Positions 17,830-26,411 of a stretch of 44,675 bases of DNA are shown piece by piece. The position numbers and the translations under genes were made by a program. Numbering within the stretch: position 1 is the stretch's first letter; the number at the start of each line of letters is the position of its first letter. Origin of the DNA: Rhodosalinus sediminis (GTDB lineage Bacteria; Pseudomonadota; Alphaproteobacteria; Rhodobacterales; Rhodobacteraceae); assembly GCF_003385555.1 (NCBI RefSeq), contig NZ_QOHR01000017.1, positions 1 to 44,675 of the forward strand. The letters run 5' to 3'. The notes below the pieces were generated by a model that did not search any database, was not told where the DNA came from, and worked only from the letters and a program-made list of their open reading frames with translations.

Positions 17830-19263
17830 ATGGGACAGCCCGCCGCCGAGCCGACATTCCGCGAGAGCGTGGATCTGATGTTCAACCGCGCCGTGGCGCT
17901 GATGGACCTCGCGCCGGGGCTCGAGGAGAAGATCCGCGTCTGTAACGCCACCTACACAGTGCGCTTCGGCGTGCGCCTGCGCGGGCGCATCCATACCTTC
18001 ACCGGCTACCGCTCGGTGCATTCCGAGCATCTGGAACCGGTCAAGGGCGGCATCCGCTTCGCGCTGGCCGTGGACCAGGACGAGGTGGAGGCCCTCGCCG
18101 CGCTGATGACCTACAAGTGCGCGCTGGTCGAGGCGCCCTTCGGCGGCTCCAAGGGCGGGCTCTGCGTCGATCCGCGCGAGTATGACGAGCACGAGATGGA
18201 GCAGATCACGCGCCGCTTCGCCTACGAGCTCATCAAGCGCGACCTCGTCAATCCGGCGCAGAACGTGCCCGCGCCCGACATGGGCACCTCCGAGCGCGAG
18301 ATGGCGTGGATCGCGGACCAGTACAACCGGATGCACACCACCGACATCAACGCCCGCGCCTGCGTCACCGGCAAGCCTCTGAACGGCGGCGGCATCGAGG
18401 GCCGGGTGGAGGCGACCGGCCGCGGCGTGCAATACGCCCTGCGCGAGTTCTTCCGCCACCCCGAGGACGTCGCCGCCGCCGGGCTCGCGGGCGGGCTCGA
18501 GGGCAAGCGCGTGATCGTGCAGGGCCTCGGCAACGTGGGCTACCACGCGGCGAGCTTCCTCTGCGGCGAGGACGGCGCGCGGCTCGTCGGCATCATCGAG
18601 CGCGACGGGGCGCTCTACAATCCCGAGGGGATCGACTGTCACGCAGTGCGCGACTGGATCCTGCGCCACGGCGGCGTCTCCGGCTTTCCCGACGCCACGC
18701 ACACCGCCGAGGGGGCGACGGTGCTGGAGGAGGACTGCGACATCCTCATTCCCGCCGCGCTCGAGGGGGTGATCCACCGCGAGAACGCCGAGCGCATCAA
18801 GGCGCCGCTCATCATCGAGGCGGCGAACGGCCCGGTCACGGCCGCCGCCGACGAGATCCTGCGGCGCAAGGGCACGGTGATCATCCCCGACATGTACGCC
18901 AACGCCGGCGGCGTCACGGTGAGCTATTTCGAATGGGTCAAGAACCTCTCGCACATCCGCTTCGGCCGGCTCCAGCGCCGGCAGGAGGAGGCGCGCCACG
19001 AGCTGATCCTCGGCGAGCTCGAGCGCCTCGACCACATGCTCGGCGACGCCTGGAGCCTCTCGCCGGACTTCAAGGCGAAGTACCTGCGCGGCGCGGACGA
19101 GCTGGAGCTGGTGCGCTCGGGCCTCGACGACACGATGCGCACCGCCTACCAGTCGATGCGCGAGGTCTGGCACGGGCGCGAGGAGGTCCCGGACCTGCGC
19201 ACCGCCGCCTATCTCGTGGCGATCGAGCGGGTCGCGGCGAGCTACACCGCCAAGGGGCTCTGA
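17830..19263 (+). CDS. gdhA: Glu/Leu/Phe/Val dehydrogenase (probable glutamate dehydrogenase)
   Basis: A 477-aa amino acid dehydrogenase that interconverts glutamate with 2-oxoglutarate and ammonia. Substrate-site motifs KGGIRFALAVDQDEV and APFGGSKGG contain the conserved lysines; PAPDMGT and GRVEATGRGV are typical of glutamate dehydrogenases. The Rossmann fold is VIVQGLGNVGYHAASFL. A C-terminal extension (about 60 residues past the usual core) is present. Family members also act on leucine or valine, so specificity is not proven. GAGGAG precedes the ATG. It is divergent from the tad-like operon across 300 bp that hold no other gene; I found no convincing promoter there. Confidence 0.92.
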   Translation: MGQPAAEPTFRESVDLMFNRAVALMDLAPGLEEKIRVCNATYTVRFGVRLRGRIHTFTGYRSVHSEHLEPVKGGIRFALAVDQDEVEALAALMTYKCALVEAPFGGSKGGLCVDPREYDEHEMEQITRRFAYELIKRDLVNPAQNVPAPDMGTSEREMAWIADQYNRMHTTDINARACVTGKPLNGGGIEGRVEATGRGVQYALREFFRHPEDVAAAGLAGGLEGKRVIVQGLGNVGYHAASFLCGEDGARLVGIIERDGALYNPEGIDCHAVRDWILRHGGVSGFPDATHTAEGATVLEEDCDILIPAALEGVIHRENAERIKAPLIIEAANGPVTAAADEILRRKGTVIIPDMYANAGGVTVSYFEWVKNLSHIRFGRLQRRQEEARHELILGELERLDHMLGDAWSLSPDFKAKYLRGADELELVRSGLDDTMRTAYQSMREVWHGREEVPDLRTAAYLVAIERVAASYTAKGL

Positions 19264-19723
19264 GCGGCGCGCTCGTCGGCCCTCGCCCGGGCCTCCTCGC
19301 TACGCCCGGCTTGGACGGCGGGGGCCGGGCTCTGGCGGGGTCGCGCGCGGGCTGGTCGTGGATGGCGGCCCGTCCATGGCTGACCTTGCGTCGATCGGTC
19401 GATGCGTCGCCTGCGGCGGGCTGCGTGTCTCGGGCGGGGCGAGCCGTCTTGGCGGGTCGAAGCCTGCCTCCCGGTGGAAAGCGCGCGTCGCGGCAGGTGG
19501 CGGATAGTGGTCGCTGTGCGTGAGGCGATCGAGCACCTGCCGGCGACGGGCGATGCGCCGCGCGCAGTGGGCGCGTCACGCCCTAGGGCCGTGTGCACGG
19601 CGGCCGCGCCGCAGATGGCATGCGTTGGCTGCGGCGGGCGGGTTAGCGACGCGCTGTGCGCAGGTCCCGGCCGGGGTGCGGTGCTCGGGCGCCGGGCGCG
19701 GGTGGCGGCTGGGCCGTCGCGCC
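19264..19723. other. 460-bp gene-free gap between convergent genes
   Basis: No frame here has the composition of a real protein. I see no tRNA, clear hairpin with T tract, or copy of the palindromic repeat found at three other convergent junctions. It may be a decayed gene or spacer. Confidence 0.5.
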
Positions 19724-20200
19724 TCAGACGCCGAGCGCCTCGCGGAAGGCGGCGATCTCGGCGTCGCCGCCGCCGGTCTCCACGGTCTTGCGGGTCAGGT
19801 GCAGGCGGGGCGCGTCCTCGACGCCGGCGAGGCGGCCGAGCTCGGTGAAGGCCGGGTCCGGGTGGCGGGGCGAGTCGCTCGTCAGGATCAGGCCGAGGCG
19901 GTCGGGCAGGGGCGGCGCGCGCTCGAGCCAGCGCCGGAGCGGCAGCGCCGCGCGCCCGATCCAGACCGGCGCGGCGAGCACGGCCCAAGGTGCCTCGGCC
20001 GCAGCGTCGGCGGGGGGCGCCTCGGGCGCGCCGCCGAGGCCCGTGACGGCGCGAAAGCCCCAGACCGCGTAGCCGACCGCGCCGGGGCCGGGGCCGCCGG
20101 CCTCGATCCGGTGGAGCGCCGCGCCGGTCTCGCCCGTGAGGCGCTCGCAGAGGGTCAGGGTCGTGCCGGTGAAGGAATGGCAGAGAATCGCGCCGGGCAT
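19724..20200 (-). CDS. Flavodoxin-like protein
   Basis: A 158-aa protein with a flavodoxin-type layout: MPGAILCHSFTGTTLTLCERL resembles the FMN phosphate-binding loop (S-x-T-G-x-T), and APWAVLAAPVWIGRAALPLRRWLERAP resembles the second flavin-contact region (P-x-W). It may carry electrons or be an NAD(P)H-quinone reductase relative; the partner is unknown. AAGGAG lies 5 bases before the ATG at 20200. It stands alone, convergent with glutamate dehydrogenase and divergent from the sarcosine oxidase operon. Confidence 0.72.
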   Translation of the reverse strand: MPGAILCHSFTGTTLTLCERLTGETGAALHRIEAGGPGPGAVGYAVWGFRAVTGLGGAPEAPPADAAAEAPWAVLAAPVWIGRAALPLRRWLERAPPLPDRLGLILTSDSPRHPDPAFTELGRLAGVEDAPRLHLTRKTVETGGGDAEIAAFREALGV

Positions 20201-20875
20201 CGGGCTCTCCTTTCCTTGTCGCGCCCGAGGATGCGGCGACGCGGGCGCCGCCGCCTTGACGTGCCGCAAACGCCGCCGGACGGCGGGGCGTTCCCCGCGC
20301 CACGGGCGCGCCGGAGCGCGACGGTGCGCGCGGCGGTAGCGGCAGTGCCCCAAGCCGGGCGATCCGGACCGGACGGGTCGCCTCCTGCCGCGCCGGCTGT
20401 GCCTTGCGCGCGCGGCGCGCAGGCGCTGCCGCCGTGACAGGCCCGCGGTCCCCGGGGGACGTGCCCTCGCCGTGGGCGATCCTGGAGGGGCAGGTGGTCT
20501 CCGGCCCCGCCGCAGGCGTCTTGCGCGCGAGGTGCCCGCCGGCCCGACGTGTGACGGACGCCGCGCGGCGGCGCCCCGGACTGAGGCGGCGAGGAATGGC
20601 GCCCGCGCGCCGCGCGGCGCTCCGATGTCAGCCCGGGTCGGGGCCGCCGGATCATTCGGCGCGCGGACGGCGCGGCGCGGGCGCGCATCCGCTCCCCGGC
20701 GGATACTTGTCCGGGCGGCGCGCGCCGGCCAGGGGCCCCGACTGGGCCAGCGGCTTGACGCCACGTCCGCCGCCCGCGCGGGCAGTCTGTCGGAAATCGC
20801 CCCGCGCACGCCGCCGGGCGTATTGCCAAGCCCGGCGCGCGGTGCTTCAGTCCGCCCCGGCGACGGGAGAGGATC
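20201..20875. other. 675-bp gene-free region upstream of the sarcosine oxidase operon
   Basis: This divergent gap is unusually long for the window. Its open frames are Arg/Ala/Pro-rich and not gene-like. I looked for glycine-riboswitch-like structure, a regulator gene and promoter boxes and found nothing convincing; TTGACG at 20755-20760 lacks a -10 partner. It must hold the promoters for both flanking genes and perhaps a long leader. Confidence 0.45.
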
Positions 20876-22129
20876 ATGCGCTTTTCTGGGCTGAAGGTGA
20901 TCAAGGAGGGGCTGACGGGCAACCGCGGCTGGCGCCCGCACTGGCGCGATCCCGACCCGAAGGGCGCCTACGACATGGTGATCATCGGCGGCGGGGGGCA
21001 CGGCCTCGCCACGGCCTATTACCTCGCGAAGGAGCACGGGATCACCAACGTCGCCGTGCTGGAGAAGGGCTATCTCGGCGGCGGCAACGTGGGCCGCAAC
21101 ACCACCATCGTGCGCGCCAACTACTTCCTGCCCGGCAACTCGGAGTTCTACTCCCACTCCCTCAAGCTCTGGGAGAGCATGGAGGAGGAGCTCAACTTCA
21201 ACGTGATGCACTCCCAGCGCGGGCTCATCAACCTCTTCCACTCCGACGGGCAGCGCGACGCCTTCGCCCGGCGCGGCAACGCCATGGTGAACCAGGGCGA
21301 CGACGCGATCCTGCTGGACCGCGAGGGGGTGCGGCAGCATCTGCCCTATCTCGACTTCGAGAACACGCGCTTCCCGATCTACGGCGGGCTCTACCACCCG
21401 CGCGGCGGCACGGCGCGCCACGACGCGGTGGCCTGGGGCTACGCGCGCGGCGCGGACGCGCGCGACGTGGACCTGATCCAGAACTGCGCGGTCACGGGCA
21501 TCGACGTCGAGCAGGGCCGCGTCACCGGCGTGCAGACCACGCGCGGCGCGATCCGGGCGAAGAAGGTGGGCGTCGTCGTCGCCGGCCGCTCGAGCCAGGT
21601 GGCGGCGATGGCGGGGCTGCGCCTGCCGATCGAGAGCCACGTCCTGCAGGCCTTCGTGACGGAAGGTCTCAAGCCCGCGATCGACCATGTCGTGAGCTTC
21701 GGCATGGGGCATTTCTACATCAGCCAGTCGGACAAGGGCGGGCTCGTCTTCGGCGGCGATCTGGACTTCTACGCCTCCTACGCCGCGCGCGGGAACCTGC
21801 CCATGGCCGAGCACGTGATGGAGGCCGGCATGACGCTGATGCCGATGATCGGCAAGGCGAAGGTCCTGCGCTCCTGGGGCGGGATCATGGACATGACGCC
21901 CGACGGCTCGCCCATCATCGACCGCGCGCCGGTCGAGGGGCTCTATCTCAACTGCGGCTGGTGTTACGGCGGCTTCAAGGCGGTGCCGGGCTCGGGCTTT
22001 TCCTTCGCGCATCTGATGGCGACCGACCGGCATCACGCGCCCGCCGCGCGCTACCGGCTGGACCGCTTCGCGACGGGGCGCGGGCTCATGGACGAGGAGG
22101 GGACCGGTGCCCAGCACAACCTGCACTGA
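20876..22129 (+). CDS. soxB: Sarcosine oxidase subunit beta
   Basis: The 417-aa beta subunit of heterotetrameric sarcosine oxidase, which oxidises N-methylglycine to glycine, making H2O2 and passing the methyl carbon to tetrahydrofolate. The FAD-binding motif is DMVIIGGGGHGLATAYYLA; NVGRNTTIVRANYFLPGN follows. GGTARHDAVAW contains a histidine that probably binds FMN covalently, as in Corynebacterium SoxB. WGGIMDMTPDGSPIID is the conserved C-terminal FAD region. The start has GGGAGAGG upstream. It is the first gene of soxB-soxD-soxA-soxG. A repeat-like sequence follows it. Confidence 0.95.
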   Translation: MRFSGLKVIKEGLTGNRGWRPHWRDPDPKGAYDMVIIGGGGHGLATAYYLAKEHGITNVAVLEKGYLGGGNVGRNTTIVRANYFLPGNSEFYSHSLKLWESMEEELNFNVMHSQRGLINLFHSDGQRDAFARRGNAMVNQGDDAILLDREGVRQHLPYLDFENTRFPIYGGLYHPRGGTARHDAVAWGYARGADARDVDLIQNCAVTGIDVEQGRVTGVQTTRGAIRAKKVGVVVAGRSSQVAAMAGLRLPIESHVLQAFVTEGLKPAIDHVVSFGMGHFYISQSDKGGLVFGGDLDFYASYAARGNLPMAEHVMEAGMTLMPMIGKAKVLRSWGGIMDMTPDGSPIIDRAPVEGLYLNCGWCYGGFKAVPGSGFSFAHLMATDRHHAPAARYRLDRFATGRGLMDEEGTGAQHNLH

Positions 22130-22172
22130 GCGCGCGCGGCCGCGGACCGGCGTGCGGGCTGCGCCGCCGGGA

Positions 22173-22206
22173 GCCTCCGGCGGGGATATTTGGACCAAGA
22201 AGAAGG
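22173..22206 (+). repeat. Single-arm repeat variant in the soxB-soxD gap (element 4)
   Basis: GCCTCCGGCGGGGATATTT followed by GGACCAAGAAGAAG resembles the ATTT-GGACCAAGATGATG core of the three composite elements in the window but has AAGAAG in place of GATGATG and no paired arm. It lies within an operon, not at a convergent junction. It looks like a second subtype of the same repeat family. Confidence 0.5.
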
Positions 22207-22255
22207 ACCGGCGCGGCGTCTGCGCGGCGCGCGCGGGGCATGCGGGAGGACGGTC

Positions 22256-22534
22256 ATGCGGCTGAGGTGCCCGCTCTGCGGCGAACGCGACCGGCGCGAG
22301 TTCAGCTACAAGGGGGCGGCGGTGGCGCTCGACCGGCCGGCGACCGAGGACTGGTCGGCCGAGTGGGACGACTACCTGCACAACCGCGCCAACCCCGCGG
22401 GCGAGACGCGCGATCTCTGGCAGCACGCCGCCGGCTGCGGCGCGTGGCTCGTGGTGACGCGGGACACGGTCACGCATGCGGTGACGGAGGTGGCGCTCGC
22501 GCGGGACGCCGCGCGCGGGAAGGGGGCGGCATGA
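22256..22534 (+). CDS. soxD: Sarcosine oxidase subunit delta
   Basis: The 92-aa zinc-binding small subunit of tetrameric sarcosine oxidase. The N-terminal MRLRCPLCGERDRREF provides the first two cysteines, and WQHAAGCGAWLVVTRDT near residue 60 provides the His/Cys pair, as in the known SoxD zinc site. GGGAGGA lies 6 bases before the ATG. Its stop overlaps the soxA start by four bases (ATGA). Confidence 0.95.
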   Translation: MRLRCPLCGERDRREFSYKGAAVALDRPATEDWSAEWDDYLHNRANPAGETRDLWQHAAGCGAWLVVTRDTVTHAVTEVALARDAARGKGAA

Positions 22535-25467
22535 GGCTCGCCGGCAAGGGGCGCAACCGGGACGCCGAGGAGGTCCGCTTCCGCTTCGACGGGCGCGAGC
22601 TGCGCGGCCGCGCGGGCGAGCCGCTCGCCGCGGCGCTGATGGCGCAGGGCGTGCGCGTGATGGGGCGGAGCTTCAAGTATCACCGCCCGCGCGGCGTGAT
22701 GACCGCCGGATCGGAGGAGCCGAACGCGCTCGTGACCGTGGGCCGGGGCGCGGGGCGCGAGCCCAACGTGCGCGCCACGGTGCAGGAGGTGCACGCGGGG
22801 CTGGAGGCCTTCGGGCAGAACGCCTGGCCCTTGGTCGATTTCGACGTGATGGCGGTCAACGATCTTTTCGCGCCGGTTCTCGGCGCGGGGTTCTACTACA
22901 AGACCTTCATGTGGCCGCGCCGTTTCTGGGAGAAGGTCTACGAGCCGGCGATCCGCCGGGCCGCGGGGCTCGGCGCGCTGTCGGGCGAGCACAACCCCGA
23001 CCCTTACGAGAAGGCCTTCGCCTTCTGCGATCTGCTGGTGATCGGGGCGGGGCCCGCGGGGCTTATGGCTGCGCTGACGGCGGGGCGCGCGGGGGCGGAG
23101 GTGATCCTCGCCGACGAGGGGGTCGAGCCGGGCGGGCGGCTCCTGTCGGAGGACGAGACGGTGGCGGGCCAGCCCGCGCATGTCTGGGTCGCCACGGCGC
23201 TGGCCGAGCTCGCGGCGATGCCCAACGTGCGGGTGATGACGCGCACCACCGTCACGGGTGCCTACGATCAGGGCACCTATGGCGCGCTGGAGCGGGTGAG
23301 CGGGCATCTCGCGAGCCCCGCGCCGGAGCTGCCGCGGGAGTGCTTCTGGCGCATCTCGGCCAAGCGCGCGGTGCTGGCGGCGGGCGCGCTGGAGCGGCCC
23401 GTGGCCTTCGCCGGCAACGACCGGCCCGGGGTGATGATGGCCTCCGCCCTGCGGAGCTACCTGCACCGCTGGGGCGTGGTGCCGGGGCGGTCGGCGGTCG
23501 TCTTCGGCAACAACGACGATGCGCAGCGCACCGCGCGCGACCTCGCCGCGGCGGGCGTGCATGTCGCGGCGATGGTGGACGCGCGCCCCGACGCGCCGGA
23601 GGTCCCCGGCGTGCCGACCCATCGCGGCGCGGTGGTCACCGGCGCCGCCGGCGGGCGGCAGGGGGTCGAGGCGGTCTCGCTCCGGCTCGAGGACGGGCGG
23701 GAGGAGCGCCTCGCCGCCGACACGCTCGCGGTTTCGGGGGGCTGGAACCCGACGGTGCATCTGACCTGTCACATGAACGGCCGCCCCGTCTGGAACGAGG
23801 AGATCGCGGCCTTCGTCCCGGCGGAGGGCGCGGTGCCCGGGCTCACGCCCGCGGGCGCCTGCGCCGGGGTCTTTTCCACGCGCGGCTGCCTCGAGGCGGG
23901 GGCGCGGGCCGCACGGGAGGCGCTCGCCGATCTCGGGCGGCAGGCGCCGGCGGCGGAGGTGCCGGAGGCCGAGGACGCGCCCTACCGCCTGCGCCCGCTC
24001 TGGGCGGTGGAGGGCAAGGGTCGCGCCTGGCTCGATTTCCAGAACGACGTGACGGTGAAGGACGTCAAGCTCGCCGCGCGGGAGAACTACCGCTCCGTCG
24101 AGCACATGAAGCGCTACACGACGCAAGGGATGGCGCCCGATCAGGGCAAGAACTCCAACGTCGCGGCCCTGGCCGTTCTGGCCGACGCGACCGGGCGCAG
24201 CATCCCCGAGACGGGGACGACGACCTTCCGCCCGCCCTATGTGCCGGTCTCGATCGCGGCCATGGGCGCGGGCGCGCAGGGCGAGGGCTTCGCGCCGGTG
24301 CGCCACACCACGAGCCATGCGGCGAGCCGCGCGCGCGGCGCGCCGATGGTCGAGGCGGGGCTCTGGTACCGGCCGAGCTATTTCCCCCAAGGCGACGAGG
24401 ACTGGGAGGCCGCCTGCCGGCGCGAGGCGCGCATGGTGCGCGCGGCGGTGGGCGTCGCCGACGTCTCGACCCTCGGCAAGATCGACGTGCAGGGGGCGGA
24501 CGCGGCGCGGTTTCTCGATTTCGTCTACGCCAACACCTTCTCGACGCTGAAGCCGGGGCGCGTGCGCTACGGGCTGATGCTGCGCGAGGACGGGCACGTC
24601 ATGGACGACGGCACCACCGCGCGCTTCGGCGAGGATCACTTCGTCACCACCACCACGACCGCCGCCGCCGGGGAGGTGATGGCCCATCTCGAATGGGTGC
24701 GTCAGGGCCTCTGCCCCGCGTGGGACGTGCGGCTCATCTCGGTGACCGAGCAGTGGGCGCAGTTCGCCGTCGCCGGGCCGAAATCGGCCGAGCTTCTCGA
24801 CGGGCTGATCGACGGCGGGCTCGACAAGAGCGCCTGGCCCTTCATGTCCTGCGGGCCGGTCACGGTGCAGGGGATCGAGGGGCGGCTCTTCCGCATCTCC
24901 TTTTCGGGCGAGGAGGGCTACGAGATCGCGCTGCCGGCGCGCTACGGCGCCGCGCTTTTCGAAGAGCTGGCGACGCGGGCCGAGGCGCTGGGCGGCGGGC
25001 CCTACGGGATGGAGGCGCTGAACGCGCTGCGCGTCGAGAAGGGCTTCATCACCCATGCCGAGATCCACGGCCGCACCACCGCCTTCGACATCGGCATGGG
25101 GCGGATGGTGAGCGCCAAGACCGACTGCATCGGCAAGGCCGCCGCCTCGCGCGAGGGGCTCTCGGGGCCCGAGCGCGAGCAGCTCGTGGGCTTCCGCCCG
25201 GTCGAGGAGGGCGCGGCGATGAGCGCCGGCGCGCATGTCTTCGCCGAGGGCGCGGAGGCGGTGCGCGAGAACGATCAGGGCTACGTCACCTCCGTCGCGC
25301 CCTCGGTGGCCTTCGGCGGGTGGCTCGCGCTCGGCTTCCTGCGCGACGGGCGCGCGCGGCACGGCGAGACGGTGGTCCTCGTGGATCACCTGCGCGGCAC
25401 GCGCGTGCGCGCGACCGTGCAGGAGCCCGTTCAATTCGACCCGGAGGGAGGGCGTCTGCGTGGCTGA
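22531..25467 (+). CDS. soxA: Sarcosine oxidase subunit alpha
   Basis: The 978-aa alpha subunit. An N-terminal 2Fe-2S-ferredoxin-like fold (FRFDGRELRGRAGEPLAAALMAQG) leads into an NAD-binding domain (LLVIGAGPAGLMAALTAGRAGAEVILADE, about residue 168) and a second nucleotide fold (SAVVFGNNDDAQRTA). From about 600 on, a GcvT-like folate-binding domain (ADVSTLGKIDVQGADAARFLDF) takes the formaldehyde unit to make 5,10-methylene-tetrahydrofolate. The C-terminus (GGWLALGFLRDGRARHG) is typical. It overlaps soxD by four bases and soxG by eight. Confidence 0.96.
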   Translation: MRLAGKGRNRDAEEVRFRFDGRELRGRAGEPLAAALMAQGVRVMGRSFKYHRPRGVMTAGSEEPNALVTVGRGAGREPNVRATVQEVHAGLEAFGQNAWPLVDFDVMAVNDLFAPVLGAGFYYKTFMWPRRFWEKVYEPAIRRAAGLGALSGEHNPDPYEKAFAFCDLLVIGAGPAGLMAALTAGRAGAEVILADEGVEPGGRLLSEDETVAGQPAHVWVATALAELAAMPNVRVMTRTTVTGAYDQGTYGALERVSGHLASPAPELPRECFWRISAKRAVLAAGALERPVAFAGNDRPGVMMASALRSYLHRWGVVPGRSAVVFGNNDDAQRTARDLAAAGVHVAAMVDARPDAPEVPGVPTHRGAVVTGAAGGRQGVEAVSLRLEDGREERLAADTLAVSGGWNPTVHLTCHMNGRPVWNEEIAAFVPAEGAVPGLTPAGACAGVFSTRGCLEAGARAAREALADLGRQAPAAEVPEAEDAPYRLRPLWAVEGKGRAWLDFQNDVTVKDVKLAARENYRSVEHMKRYTTQGMAPDQGKNSNVAALAVLADATGRSIPETGTTTFRPPYVPVSIAAMGAGAQGEGFAPVRHTTSHAASRARGAPMVEAGLWYRPSYFPQGDEDWEAACRREARMVRAAVGVADVSTLGKIDVQGADAARFLDFVYANTFSTLKPGRVRYGLMLREDGHVMDDGTTARFGEDHFVTTTTTAAAGEVMAHLEWVRQGLCPAWDVRLISVTEQWAQFAVAGPKSAELLDGLIDGGLDKSAWPFMSCGPVTVQGIEGRLFRISFSGEEGYEIALPARYGAALFEELATRAEALGGGPYGMEALNALRVEKGFITHAEIHGRTTAFDIGMGRMVSAKTDCIGKAAASREGLSGPEREQLVGFRPVEEGAAMSAGAHVFAEGAEAVRENDQGYVTSVAPSVAFGGWLALGFLRDGRARHGETVVLVDHLRGTRVRATVQEPVQFDPEGGRLRG

Positions 25468-26032
25468 GCTGAGGGCGACGACACCCTGCGCGGGGCTGCT
25501 GCCGCTGCGCGCGGGCGCGATGTGGCTGGAGGAGGTGGACCCGGGGCGGATCACTTCGCTGATGCCGGGGCCGGGGCAGGCCGGGGCGCTCGACGCGGCG
25601 CTCCACGCGGCGCACGGGGTGGGCTGGCCCGATCCCGGCACGGCGCATCTCGGCGACGGGGCGGCGGTGATCTGGACCGGCATGGATCAGGCGATGCTGG
25701 TGGGCCCCGCGCCCGAACCCGCGCTCGCCGAAGCGGCCGCGCTCACCGATCAGTCGGACGCCTGGGCGGTGGTGGACCTGTCGGGCGAGGACGGGCCGGA
25801 GGCGCTCGCGCGGCTGGTGCCGGTGGACCTGCGCGCCCATGTCTTCGCCGAGGGGGCGACGGCGCGCACGCTCCTGGGCCACATGAGCGTCAGCATCACG
25901 CGCACCGGGCCCGAGCGGCTGCGGATCATGGCCTTCCGCTCCATGGCCGGGACGCTCGTGCACGAGTTGCAGACGGCGATGGAGCGTGTCGCGGCGCGGC
26001 GCGGGCTCGAAACCGGGGCGCCGGACGGGTAG
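25460..26032 (+). CDS. soxG: Sarcosine oxidase subunit gamma
   Basis: The 190-aa gamma subunit, which completes the soxBDAG complex and resembles part of the GcvT fold. The end (DLSGEDGPEALARLVPVDLRAHVFAEGATARTLLGHMSV, then FRSMAGTLVHEL) is characteristic. It starts with a GTG at 25460, inside the end of soxA, with GGAGG about 8 bases upstream; the eight-base overlap implies coupled translation. Confidence 0.92.
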   Translation: MAELRATTPCAGLLPLRAGAMWLEEVDPGRITSLMPGPGQAGALDAALHAAHGVGWPDPGTAHLGDGAAVIWTGMDQAMLVGPAPEPALAEAAALTDQSDAWAVVDLSGEDGPEALARLVPVDLRAHVFAEGATARTLLGHMSVSITRTGPERLRIMAFRSMAGTLVHELQTAMERVAARRGLETGAPDG

Positions 26033-26057
26033 GCCCGGCCGCGAAAGGAGCCTGCCC

Positions 26058-26366
26058 ATGCGTCTCATCGCTCTTGCTCTCGCTCTCTGCCTGCCCGCCG
26101 CCGCGGCCCCGGCAGACGGGTTGCGCGCGCTCTGCGAAGAGAGCGCCGCCATGGCCGCCGACGCGGCCGAATTGCGCCGCGCCGAGGCGGGCGAAGCCGA
26201 GGCGGCCGCCGAGATCGCGGCCGGCACCGAGGCCCCCGCGCTCGCCGCGCTCGCGCCGCAGATCGCCGCCTGGGTCTGGACGCTGCCCGCCGACGCGCTG
26301 GCGCCCGAGGAGATCCGCGCCGCCTTCGTCGCGCAATGCCTCGAACAGGGCGCGGCGATGGAGTGA
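26058..26366 (+). CDS. Small secreted protein, unknown function
   Basis: A 102-aa protein with a clear signal peptide (MRLIALALALCLPAAAAPADG, cleavage near residue 20), then a mature helical part rich in Ala and Glu with two cysteines (LCEES, AQCLEQ) that could form a disulfide. I do not recognise a family. AAGGAG lies 7 bases before the ATG. It lies 25 bp after soxG and 45 bp before dnaG, so it may be the last gene of the sarcosine operon or a separate unit. Confidence 0.7.
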   Translation: MRLIALALALCLPAAAAPADGLRALCEESAAMAADAAELRRAEAGEAEAAAEIAAGTEAPALAALAPQIAAWVWTLPADALAPEEIRAAFVAQCLEQGAAME

Positions 26367-26376
26367 GCGCGGGAAC

Positions 26377-26407
26377 TGGACAGGCGGCCCCGCGCACCCG
26401 ATATAGG
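26377..26407 (+). promoter_or_regulatory. Weak candidate promoter of dnaG
   Basis: TGGACA (26377-26382) precedes an AT-rich GATATAGG (26400-26407), the only AT-rich stretch between the small secreted protein and dnaG. Depending on alignment the start would fall at or just before the dnaG ATG (26412). AGGAGG here sits only one base from the ATG, closer than usual. Confidence 0.3.
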
Positions 26408-26411
26408 AGGC

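Noticed and set aside
20404-22530. Long open extension in front of sarcosine oxidase alpha
   Set aside because: It overlaps soxB and soxD in another frame; the true start at 22531 overlaps the soxD stop by ATGA.
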